Of a DNA stretch of 37,078 nt, positions 9,541 to 16,451 are shown piece after piece. Source of the DNA: Planctomycetia bacterium (GTDB lineage Bacteria; Planctomycetota; Planctomycetia; Pirellulales; UBA1268). Location: NCBI GenBank assembly GCA_009926295.1, contig RFPF01000003.1:1-37078 (forward strand). Direction: 5' to 3'. The notes beneath the pieces were generated by a model. It was given only the letters and a program-made list of their open reading frames with translations, did not search any database and was not told the origin of the DNA. Both the position numbers and the translations under genes were made by a program. Numbering within the stretch: the first letter of the stretch is position 1; each line of letters begins with the position of its first letter.

Positions 9541-9578
9541 CTCGACCGGCCGATGCCCGGTTTTTTCGGCCGGTCGAG
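9541..9578 (+). terminator. Terminator-like hairpin after rpoD with the T-run in its loop
   Basis: CTCGACCGGCCGA (9541-9553) and TCGGCCGGTCGAG (9566-9578) are perfect 13-base inverted repeats around a 12-base loop that ends in a T-run (Ts at 9561-9566, the last pairing in the stem). It starts 16 bases after the rpoD stop. A canonical intrinsic terminator would have the Ts after the stem; here GC-rich sequence follows. It may still end or attenuate transcription, or be a processing or binding site. Confidence 0.55.
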
Positions 9579-9682
9579 CGGGGCCGCGACGGCGGCGCGG
9601 CATTGTGGTGGCCCACTTCCACGCGCTGCTACACTCGGGTCCCGGCGGATGGACACACCGTCCCCGATCCCGAGGAGCACGC

Positions 9683-10390
9683 ATGGCACTCGCCGTCTCA
9701 GCCGACGCCCTTCGCACCCTGCACCGACTGCAGCGTCAGATGACCGACCTGCGCGAGCAGCTCGCCGCAGGGCCGCGGCAGCTCGCCGTCGGCTCGAAGC
9801 AGGTCGAGGCCGCCGAGTCGGCCCATGCCGCCACGCTCGACGAGATCAAGAAGGCCAAGATGGCGGTCGACCAGAAGCAGCTCCAGCTGCGGTCGGCCGA
9901 ATCGAAGATCCTCGACCTCGAGGCCAAGCTCAACGCCTGCAAGACCAACCGCGAGTATCAGACTCTTCGCGACCAGATCGCCGCCGACCGGATGGCGACC
10001 AAGGTGCTCGAGGATGAGATCCTCGAGGCCCTCGACCGGCTCGACACCGTGAAGCGGAACGTCGCGCCGGCCGAGGCGGAGGTCGCCGCGGCGAAGAAGC
10101 GGCTCTCGGAGACGAGGGCCAAGGTCGACGGCGAAGCGACGCGGCTCGAGGCGGAGGTCGCCCGCATCCGGGCCGACCTCGATTCCGCCGAGAACGACCT
10201 GCCGCACGACTCCCGCGAGGTCTACCACCGGATCGTCAAGAGCAAGGGTGCCGACGCCATGGCGGCCGTCGAGGGGGAAAGCTGCGGCGGCTGCTTCCAG
10301 CAGCTGACCGGCAACATGCTCGCCGAGCTCTCGATGGGCCGCGTCGTCCCCTGCCGGGGCTGCGGCTGCCTGCTCTACGTGACCACCTAG
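9683..10390 (+). CDS. Coiled-coil protein with C-terminal C4 zinc ribbon
   Basis: The 235-residue product is a long antiparallel-looking coiled coil (about 5-190) ending in a zinc ribbon with two CxxC knuckles (SCGGC and PCRGC). This is the layout of the widespread CT398/HP0958 (FlgZ)-like zinc-ribbon family, whose members have been linked to sigma-factor or RNA/protein binding; the specific role here is unknown. The ATG at 9683 is chosen because GAGGAG lies just upstream and the coiled coil starts there; reading further upstream adds unrelated Arg/Gly-rich residues. A weak TACACT at 9630-9635 may be its -10. greA follows 72 bases downstream, suggesting co-transcription. Confidence 0.85.
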   Translation: MALAVSADALRTLHRLQRQMTDLREQLAAGPRQLAVGSKQVEAAESAHAATLDEIKKAKMAVDQKQLQLRSAESKILDLEAKLNACKTNREYQTLRDQIAADRMATKVLEDEILEALDRLDTVKRNVAPAEAEVAAAKKRLSETRAKVDGEATRLEAEVARIRADLDSAENDLPHDSREVYHRIVKSKGADAMAAVEGESCGGCFQQLTGNMLAELSMGRVVPCRGCGCLLYVTT

Positions 10391-10462
10391 CGGGTGCCGA
10401 CGATTCGCGTCGGCGGCCCGATCCCGTTCACCAAGGACCCGTTCGTTTCCGGAAGCCCCGTC

Positions 10463-10942
10463 ATGTCAGACCGCATCCCGATGACCCGCGTCGGCTACGA
10501 CAAGCTCAAGGCCGAGATCGACCACCTCAACACCGTCGAAATGCCCAAGCTCGCGCAGCGGGTCGCGGCGGCCCGGAGCGAAGGCGACCTCAGCGAAAAC
10601 GCCGAATACCACGGCGCGCGGGAGAGCCAGGGGTTGATGCAGGCAAAGATCAATCTCCTCGCCGACAAGTTGGCCCGCGCCGTGATCGTGGAGCGGCCCA
10701 AGGAGGCGACCGACGAGGTGGTGTTCGGTGCCACGATCGTCGTCAGGGATCTGAAGTTTGGGGACGAGGAAATATTCGTGCTCGTCGGAGCCGGCGAGGA
10801 GGACTACGACGCCGGCCGGATCAACGTGGCGAGCCCTCTCGCGCAGGGCCTGCTCGGACGCCGGGTCGGCGAGAAGGTCTCGATCGACGTGCCGGCGGGC
10901 ACGATGAAGTTCGAGATCCTCGAGGTCCGTTTCGACGACTAG
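10463..10942 (+). CDS. greA: Transcription elongation factor GreA
   Basis: The 159-residue product has the normal GreA length: an N-terminal coiled-coil finger with the acidic tip motif GDLSENAEYHGARE, which enters the polymerase secondary channel to stimulate cleavage of backtracked RNA, then a C-terminal FKBP-like domain. The ATG at 10463 gives the typical start MSDRIPMTRVGYDKL; an upstream GTG at 10394 would add an unconserved tail. Its TAG stop (10940-10942) shares the palindrome CTAG with the stop of the convergent YggS gene. Confidence 0.95.
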   Translation: MSDRIPMTRVGYDKLKAEIDHLNTVEMPKLAQRVAAARSEGDLSENAEYHGARESQGLMQAKINLLADKLARAVIVERPKEATDEVVFGATIVVRDLKFGDEEIFVLVGAGEEDYDAGRINVASPLAQGLLGRRVGEKVSIDVPAGTMKFEILEVRFDD

Positions 10943-11670
10943 CCCGCCACCACGCCCTCCCAGAGGGCGCTGCCCACGCGCACGAGGGTGGCACCCTCGA
11001 GGATCGCGGCCTCGAAGTCGTCGCTCATCCCCATCGAGAGTTCGACGAGTTCCGCCGCGTCGCCGAGTCGCTCCCTCATCCGGTCGCGCAGCATCCGCAG
11101 CCTCGAGAACTGGCGCCGGGCGGAGTCCACGGTTTCGTCAGGAACGCTCGCCATGCCCATGAGTCCACGCACGCGGACGTGGGCCAGCCCGGCGAGCGCG
11201 GCCAGCAACGGCTCCGCCTCCGTCTCCGCCACGCCCGTGCGTCCCGGATCGCCGGCGAGGTTCACCTCCACGAGGACGTCGCAGGGCCTGCCGAGGAGTG
11301 ATGCCTCCTCCTCGATGGCCTCGGCCAGCCTCAGGCTGTCGAGCGAGTGGATCAGCGAGACGAGCCCGACCGTGCGGCGCACCTTGTTCCGTTGCAGGTG
11401 GCCGACGAGGTGCCAGCGCGGCGGCGGATCGAGACCCTCTAGCGCGGAGGCTTTCGCCCACAGGGCCTGCGGCCTGCTTTCCGCGAGGTCGGTACACCCG
11501 GCCGCGAGCAGCCGGGCGGCCCAGTCCGGCGACACGTACTTCGTCACGCCCACGAGGCTCACGGAGGCGGGGTCGCGCCCGGCCCTGCCGCAGGCGTCGG
11601 CGATCCGCCCCCGGACCGCGTCGAGATTCGCCCGGAGCCCCGCCATGGAGATGTCGTTCACGGGATTCAT
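10939..11670 (-). CDS. YggS/PLPBP-family PLP homeostasis protein
   Basis: The 243-residue protein is an alanine-racemase-fold, single-domain PLP-binding protein of the YggS/ProSC family. K44 in GVTKY is the expected Schiff-base lysine. Family signatures HLVGHLQRNK, VLVEVNLAGD and ELSMGMSDDFEAAI are all present, the last shaping the phosphate-binding end. These proteins buffer PLP and affect amino-acid homeostasis rather than catalysing a known reaction. ATG at 11670 lies 20 bases after the stop of the upstream gene, so the two are probably co-transcribed; an in-frame ATG at 11646 is an alternative. It converges on greA. Confidence 0.93.
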   Translation of the reverse strand: MNPVNDISMAGLRANLDAVRGRIADACGRAGRDPASVSLVGVTKYVSPDWAARLLAAGCTDLAESRPQALWAKASALEGLDPPPRWHLVGHLQRNKVRRTVGLVSLIHSLDSLRLAEAIEEEASLLGRPCDVLVEVNLAGDPGRTGVAETEAEPLLAALAGLAHVRVRGLMGMASVPDETVDSARRQFSRLRMLRDRMRERLGDAAELVELSMGMSDDFEAAILEGATLVRVGSALWEGVVAG

Positions 11671-11690
11671 CGCCCCGGCGACTGGCGCGC

Positions 11691-13511
11691 CTACTCGATT
11701 TCGAGCGTTCGCGACACCACGCCGTCCCCACCGATGCGGCCGACGAGGAACTCGCACGACAGGTTGCAGCCCAGCACGCTCCGGTTCCTCGGCAGGTCGA
11801 GGGATCGATAGAGCAGCCACTGCTCGAGCCCCGACTGCACTCGGAACCCGGCCGCCTGGTGGCGGGGCAGGTTCCGCCTCGTGTCGGCCACGGTGAGTTG
11901 TCGCCAGGTGAGCGGTCGCCCGATCCTCGCAGGGCGGCAGTCGAGCCAGAGGGGAGAGTAGAGCCGTCCGCCCGGCGAATCCTGACGCAGGACGAGCCTG
12001 CCATCCCCGGCCTCGAGCCCACCCGCCGCCGGGGCCGCGGTCCATTCAGGCAGCGCCAGCGGCAGGGCGAGGAGCCGCATCGTCGTATCGTAAACGACGA
12101 CCTCCCGCGTTTCCTCGGCGGTCTCCGCCTCCAGCGCGCTTCCGAGCGAAATCCCCGACTCGATCCGCAGCGGCGCGGCACACGGGCCGGCCGTGGTCGT
12201 GATCGCATCGGCCAGCAGCACGACGGCGTCGCGAGCGAGAACCACGACCTGCCGCTCGAGCCTCAGATCCCCTCCGAGCGGCGCCGTGATCTCGAGGAAC
12301 GCCGCCTTGCGGTCCGACTCGAAGCCCGACACGGTCCAGGGGCCCTCCGCCTCGAGGGGCCGACCGTCGCACCAGACGCGCCACGACCACGGGCCGTCGA
12401 CCAGCAGCCTGTCGCCCGTCGCCACCTCGAGCCGCGGCACCGACTCCCGATAGTCCACCAGCACCCGCACGGAGTCGCGTTGCCAGCCGGTGCGGATCAC
12501 CGCCGTGGCGGAGTCGGCTGCGTGGAGGTCGCGTGGGAGGAGCCGCTTCGCCCTGCGCGAATCGATCTTCCGCGGCGGCTTGCGGAGCGCCGCCGCCGTG
12601 CGCGCGATGGCGCCCCGCTCGCCTTGGGCGGCATCGAGCAGCGGTTGAGAACACGACGCCGGCAGACGCCCCGCACCGGTGAGCGTGCGGCCGTGCCCGC
12701 CGAGCAGCCGCAGGGCCATGACCAGCGCCACCCGCCAGCGTTTTTCCGTGGCCTCGTCCCACGGCTCCGGTCCGCCGGTGGCGGCGGCCGCCTCGCGGAA
12801 CGCCGTCCAGCGCACGACCCTCTCGACGACTGCCGCCGAGCCGAGCGGCTCTCCGGAGATCGCCACCGCGCCGTCGTTCGAGACGAGCCTGCCGATCTCC
12901 TCGGCGAGCGCCGCGTTGGCGTCCCCCTCCAGGCACCGGCACGCCTCGATGTCGCGAAACAGCCGCGCGAGGGTCACCACGAAACGCGCCGGGGTGGTGT
13001 CGCGTGCCCGCAGGTCGTCAGATCCCTGCCGTGCGATCTTGACGAGTCGCTCGAGCAGTCCGCCCGCCGAGCCGCCCGCCCTCCGGGTGCGGGCGAGCCA
13101 CGCGAGCCCCCACGTCGCTGCCTCGCACGACAGCCAGCCCTCCTGCGGAGAGGCGCCGCACCGGGGGTCGTCGAGGCACTCCCCGAGCAGCCCCTCGATG
13201 AACGCGATCCCGCGCACGTCACGCGAGCCGTGGGCCACGAGCCGCGCGAGCCGGCGCAGCCGCCGCCGCCCCGGCAGCGATTCGCTCAGTTCCGCGAGCA
13301 CGCCGATCCTGCGGGCGGCAGCGCGGGCCTTGACCTTCATCGGCTGGCCGGCGTTCGGGGCCGAGGTCCGGCGGCTCGCCGTTGTGGAAGCGAGACCTGC
13401 GGCCGCGGCGGTCCGGTCGGCGGACGCCTTCCCCGGCCGGGCGGCCTCGGCCTCGCGGCCGGATGCTCGGCGGTTCCGACGGCGCTGGTCATCCTTCTTC
13501 GTCGCGGGCAT
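11691..13511 (-). CDS. Large conserved-looking protein of unknown function, possible heparinase II/III-like C-terminal region
   Basis: The 606-codon frame has a basic, low-complexity Ala/Arg/Ser-rich N-terminus (1-57), a helical middle (about 60-320) and a beta-rich C-terminal half (about 325-606). The segment beginning ATAVIRTGWQRDSVRVLVDY resembles the start of the beta-sandwich of heparinase II/III-type polysaccharide lyases, but I see no convincing catalytic set, so the enzyme label is only a suggestion. No signal peptide is evident. No clear Shine-Dalgarno precedes ATG at 13511; ATG at 13340 (MKVKARAAARRIG) would remove the low-complexity tail and may be the true start. It lies just upstream of the YggS gene on the same strand. 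Confidence 0.7.
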   Translation of the reverse strand: MPATKKDDQRRRNRRASGREAEAARPGKASADRTAAAAGLASTTASRRTSAPNAGQPMKVKARAAARRIGVLAELSESLPGRRRLRRLARLVAHGSRDVRGIAFIEGLLGECLDDPRCGASPQEGWLSCEAATWGLAWLARTRRAGGSAGGLLERLVKIARQGSDDLRARDTTPARFVVTLARLFRDIEACRCLEGDANAALAEEIGRLVSNDGAVAISGEPLGSAAVVERVVRWTAFREAAAATGGPEPWDEATEKRWRVALVMALRLLGGHGRTLTGAGRLPASCSQPLLDAAQGERGAIARTAAALRKPPRKIDSRRAKRLLPRDLHAADSATAVIRTGWQRDSVRVLVDYRESVPRLEVATGDRLLVDGPWSWRVWCDGRPLEAEGPWTVSGFESDRKAAFLEITAPLGGDLRLERQVVVLARDAVVLLADAITTTAGPCAAPLRIESGISLGSALEAETAEETREVVVYDTTMRLLALPLALPEWTAAPAAGGLEAGDGRLVLRQDSPGGRLYSPLWLDCRPARIGRPLTWRQLTVADTRRNLPRHQAAGFRVQSGLEQWLLYRSLDLPRNRSVLGCNLSCEFLVGRIGGDGVVSRTLEIE

Positions 13512-13613
13512 GTGGCGTCACCGTGGGAAACTGGGGGAGGACCCTTCTGCGGACGGCCGTGACCGCGGTATGGTAGCGGAGGTTCTGATCCTCATCCACG
13601 GGCTGCCGCCGAG

Positions 13614-14303
13614 ATGTGCCTCCGCCGCCGACGCCTGCTCGTGCTGGGACTGACGCTGGCCGCGGCGGCACTCCTGCCGGTGCGGGCGTGGAGCGAGCCC
13701 GCCGATCTGCATCCCGAGCTCAAGCGGCTTTCCCCGGCCGAGGAGGTCTGGGTCGATCGCAATCGCGGGGAAGTGGTCGTCGGGGGACGGATCGCGCTCG
13801 ATCGCGGCCCCATCGAGTTCTTCGCCTGTCCCGAAGGCACGAAGGAACACGAGTCGATCGTCGCCACCCGGGCCTCGGCCCGGCTGATCCACGCCGCCCT
13901 GCTCGCCGTCGGCCTCGTGCCGGGAAAACCGGTCTCGTTCGATCCCGCCTACGTGGCGGCCTCGGGGCCCCGTGTCCGCATCCGCATCCGCTGGAAGGCT
14001 GCCGACGGCACCACCAACACGATCGACGCCCGCACGTGGGTCCGTGACGTCAGGACGGATAAACCGCTCGACGCCGACTGGGTGTTCGCGGGCAGCAGTT
14101 TCTGGACCGATCCCGCCGACGGCACCGAGTATTACCAGGCCGATGGGGGCGACCTCGTCTGCGTCTCGAACTTCCCCACCGCCATGATCGACCTCCCGGT
14201 GGAAAGTTCGCAGTCGAACGAGGCGCTGCTCTTCGAGGCCTTCGCGGGCCGTGTGCCGCCGCGCGGCACCTCCGTCGAGATGGTGCTCTCGGCGGCGCCA
14301 TGA
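13614..14303 (+). CDS. Secreted YdjY-domain protein
   Basis: The 229-residue protein starts with a signal peptide (RRRR followed by a hydrophobic stretch, likely cleaved near VRA-WS). The mature part has the hallmarks of the YdjY-type family common in planctomycetes: EEVWVDRNRGEVVVGG, then IEFFACPEGTKEHESIV, then HAALLAVGLVPGKPVSF. The biochemical role of the family is unknown; it is predicted to be extracytoplasmic. The gene is divergent from the orphan gene at 13511 and convergent with hemQ, whose stop lies only 15 bases away. No good Shine-Dalgarno was found before ATG at 13614. Confidence 0.82.
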   Translation: MCLRRRRLLVLGLTLAAAALLPVRAWSEPADLHPELKRLSPAEEVWVDRNRGEVVVGGRIALDRGPIEFFACPEGTKEHESIVATRASARLIHAALLAVGLVPGKPVSFDPAYVAASGPRVRIRIRWKAADGTTNTIDARTWVRDVRTDKPLDADWVFAGSSFWTDPADGTEYYQADGGDLVCVSNFPTAMIDLPVESSQSNEALLFEAFAGRVPPRGTSVEMVLSAAP

Positions 14304-14318
14304 GCCTTCCCGCCGGCC

Positions 14319-15167
14319 CTACCCGATGCGGCAGTGCGCCAGAATGTCTGCGGCGTTCGCCGCATACCCGGTGTAAAACGGCCCGAATTCCGCATATCGA
14401 GCGCTCGCCTCGTCGAACCTCATCGTGTACACGATGTCCTTGAGGAAGTCGGGACGCCGCGCCCAGAGCGTGACGCCCCACTCCCAGTCGTCGAGGCCGA
14501 CGCTCACGGTGATGAGCTGCGTGACGCGGCCGCCGAACGACATCCCGGTGCGACCGTGCTCGGCCATCAGCCGGCTGCGGTCCTCGAACGGCAGCAGGAA
14601 CCAGTTCTCCCCAACCTCGCGCTTCTTGTTCATCGGGTAGAAGCAGGCGTTCGGCCAGGGCGGCAGGTCGGGCTCGATCCGCGCCTTCCGCATCGCCGGC
14701 TCCCTGGCGGCGTAGCCCTGCACCTTCGCCTTGTAGGCCGCGCCGTCGGGCGACTCGCCCTCGTCCACGAGTCGCTTGGCGTACTGCTCGACGTTCGGTA
14801 CGTACTCGCTCACCTCGGTGAGGCCGACGAACGAGTAGGTCGGCACGACCACCGACCCGAGGCCTCCGGAGAGCAGCCGCTGATGGACTCCCTCGACCAC
14901 CATGGGCGAGGGATCCATGGCCACGACGCCGAAGTCGGCCTTGTGGCCCGCCACGATCCATGCCTGGAGCCGCCGCGGCGCGTCGGATGCGGCCGGGTCG
15001 AGGACCGCGGCGAACCTCCGCCTCACGTCTTCGAGGCCCGCCACGCTCAGCTTCCCGAGCCGGCCGCGGTCGAAGGAGTAGAAGGAGTGCGTGACGTGCC
15101 ATCCCTTCGACGGCTCCAGTGACACCTCGTCGGTCTGCGGTTCGGTTTCGGGGCGGGCGGGCTGCAT
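14319..15167 (-). CDS. hemQ: Coproheme decarboxylase HemQ (chlorite-dismutase family)
   Basis: The 282-residue protein matches the HemQ branch of the chlorite dismutase superfamily. Visible landmarks are Y177 in YPMNKKR (the redox-active tyrosine and heme-propionate contacts), H204 in MAEHGRTGMSFGG (expected proximal heme ligand) and the following LDDWEWGVTLW. HemQ converts coproheme to protoheme with peroxide in the coproporphyrin-dependent pathway, typical of Gram-positives but also found in some other phyla. The ATG at 15167 has no strong Shine-Dalgarno; the first 22 residues are a poorly conserved Glu/Pro-rich tail. It is divergent from the WXG100-ATPase operon. Confidence 0.93.
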   Translation of the reverse strand: MQPARPETEPQTDEVSLEPSKGWHVTHSFYSFDRGRLGKLSVAGLEDVRRRFAAVLDPAASDAPRRLQAWIVAGHKADFGVVAMDPSPMVVEGVHQRLLSGGLGSVVVPTYSFVGLTEVSEYVPNVEQYAKRLVDEGESPDGAAYKAKVQGYAAREPAMRKARIEPDLPPWPNACFYPMNKKREVGENWFLLPFEDRSRLMAEHGRTGMSFGGRVTQLITVSVGLDDWEWGVTLWARRPDFLKDIVYTMRFDEASARYAEFGPFYTGYAANAADILAHCRIG

Positions 15168-15249
15168 GCGGCGAATTTCCGGAGTTTCTCGCCCGCGAAG
15201 TCTACGCCCGCGGCCCGTGCATTCCCAGTGGCGGCGCGAGGCGTGCGGC

Positions 15250-15279
15250 TGTCCAAGCGTCGCGTCGCCACGATAAGAT
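15250..15279 (+). promoter_or_regulatory. Candidate promoter of the WXG100-FtsK operon
   Basis: TGTCCA (15250-15255) and TAAGAT (15274-15279) are spaced by 18 bases in the hemQ/operon divergent gap. The -10 is good and the -35 weak. The leader would be about 40 bases and includes the GGGGAG Shine-Dalgarno at 15313-15318. Confidence 0.3.
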
Positions 15280-15325
15280 TGGGGGGCAGGAACGAACCGA
15301 GTACACGCACCAGGGGAGATCGACC

Positions 15326-15598
15326 ATGGGACAGGCGATCGTCGATCCGCAGGAACTGCGGCGTTTCGCCCAGCGACTGCGGCATTTCAGCAACGAGGTC
15401 ATGACCCAGATGCAGACGGTGCAGCGGCAGCTCGCCGCCCTCGGCGCCAGTTGGCGCGACCAGGAACACCAGAAGTTCCAGGAGGAGTTCGAACAGCAGC
15501 TCAACACGTTCGGCCGATTCGTCGAATCGACGGGCGAATACGTCCCCTACCTGATCCGCAAGGCGGAGCGGGTGGAGGAATACCAGCAGCAGCGCTGA
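15326..15598 (+). CDS. WXG100-like small protein (first of two in the operon)
   Basis: The 90-residue, almost wholly helical protein has the WXG100 (ESAT-6-like) plan: helix 8-38, a turn at GASWRD, and helix 46-88. The signature is W43-R-D45 with F51 eight residues after the Trp, matching the W-x-G-x5-[YF] spacing of ESAT-6 itself (W43, G45, Y51), except that Gly is replaced by Asp. There is no signal peptide and no clear C-terminal YxxxD/E export motif. ATG at 15326 follows GGGGAG at ideal spacing. WXG100 proteins are dimeric substrates and structural partners of type VII secretion ATPases, and an FtsK/SpoIIIE ATPase ends this operon. The family call rests on fold, length, motif and context. 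Confidence 0.8.
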   Translation: MGQAIVDPQELRRFAQRLRHFSNEVMTQMQTVQRQLAALGASWRDQEHQKFQEEFEQQLNTFGRFVESTGEYVPYLIRKAERVEEYQQQR

Positions 15599-15609
15599 CA
15601 ACTCCCCAG

Positions 15610-16218
15610 ATGTCCACCCAGGCCGATGTCAAATCGCTCGACACGCTCGCCTTCGTGAAGGCCGCGCTCGCGGCCTACGCCCACGAGAGCGCGGGGGCCC
15701 TCGACGAGATCGAACTCGAGGGCCGCAAGGCCGTCGACTACATCACCGTCGACCAGGCGGCCTTCTGGAAGGCGGAGGTGCGGAGGTGCAACGATCTTGT
15801 GAACCAGGCGATCAAGGATCTCGAGCACTGCCGGGCCTTCAAGAAGGTGGGCGACAACCAGCCCTCCTGCGCCGAGGAGAAAAAGGCGCTGGAGAAGGCG
15901 CGGGCGAAGCTCGCCCGCGCCGAGCGAAAGGCGGAGGCCGTGCGGCGCTGGACGCCGGTCGTGCTCCAGCAGTTTCGGGAGACGTGCGTGCGTCTCGTGC
16001 ACTTTCGCGAAGTGGTCGACGTCGACTGCCCGAAGGCGATCGCCCGGGTCGAGCGGATGCTCAGGTCGCTCGAGGCGTACGGCCAGCTCTCCGGGCCACG
16101 GCCGGACTCGACCGACGCCGCCGGCGGGAGCGCGGCGGCTGTGACGCGGCAGATTGAGGAAGCCCCGTCCGGAACGTCCGCCGCGCCGGTGGTGGACGAC
16201 GCGGGGGCGGCGACATGA
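15610..16218 (+). CDS. Helical protein of unknown function in the WXG100-FtsK operon
   Basis: The 203-residue protein is not recognised. Residues 8-155 are predicted long amphipathic helices with charged heptad-like patterns (for example KKALEKARAKLARAERKAEA), and residues 160-203 are an Ala/Ser/Thr/Pro-rich flexible tail. There is no signal peptide or membrane segment. Five cysteines lie in the helical part (about 60, 73, 87, 131, 144). The ATG at 15610 lies 11 bases after the WXG100-like stop, and the stop overlaps the next start as ATGA, indicating translational coupling. Position and helical character suggest a secreted substrate, chaperone or structural partner of the ATPase; this is inference from context. 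Confidence 0.85.
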   Translation: MSTQADVKSLDTLAFVKAALAAYAHESAGALDEIELEGRKAVDYITVDQAAFWKAEVRRCNDLVNQAIKDLEHCRAFKKVGDNQPSCAEEKKALEKARAKLARAERKAEAVRRWTPVVLQQFRETCVRLVHFREVVDVDCPKAIARVERMLRSLEAYGQLSGPRPDSTDAAGGSAAAVTRQIEEAPSGTSAAPVVDDAGAAT

Positions 16219-16451
16219 AGCACTTCGACCTGTCCAGTGGAGCGGCGAAGATGGCGCTGGCCCTCAAGCAGCTCGACCTGAAGTGGGAGACTGCCAAGGA
16301 GACCTGGAACGACTCCACCAGCAAGGCCTTCCACAAGGAGCACATCGAGCCGCTGATGCCCGAGGTCAAGCAGACGCTCGAGGCGGTGGGGCGGCTCGCA
16401 GAGGTGCTGGCCCGGGCTGCCCGCGACGTGAGCGACCAATTCGATGGCTGA
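16215..16451 (+). CDS. Second WXG100-like small protein
   Basis: The 78-residue helical-hairpin protein carries W31-N-D33 followed by F39, the same W-x-D-x5-F pattern and spacing as the first small protein of the operon, with helices around 8-29 and 36-74. It lacks a signal peptide. Its start overlaps the upstream stop (ATGA at 16215-16218) and its stop lies inside the start of the ATPase gene, an 8-base overlap, so all are probably translated together. Paired WXG100 genes next to an FtsK/SpoIIIE gene usually encode a heterodimer; whether these two pair is untested. The sequence is short, so the family call is less certain than the reality of the gene. Confidence 0.72.
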   Translation: MKHFDLSSGAAKMALALKQLDLKWETAKETWNDSTSKAFHKEHIEPLMPEVKQTLEAVGRLAEVLARAARDVSDQFDG

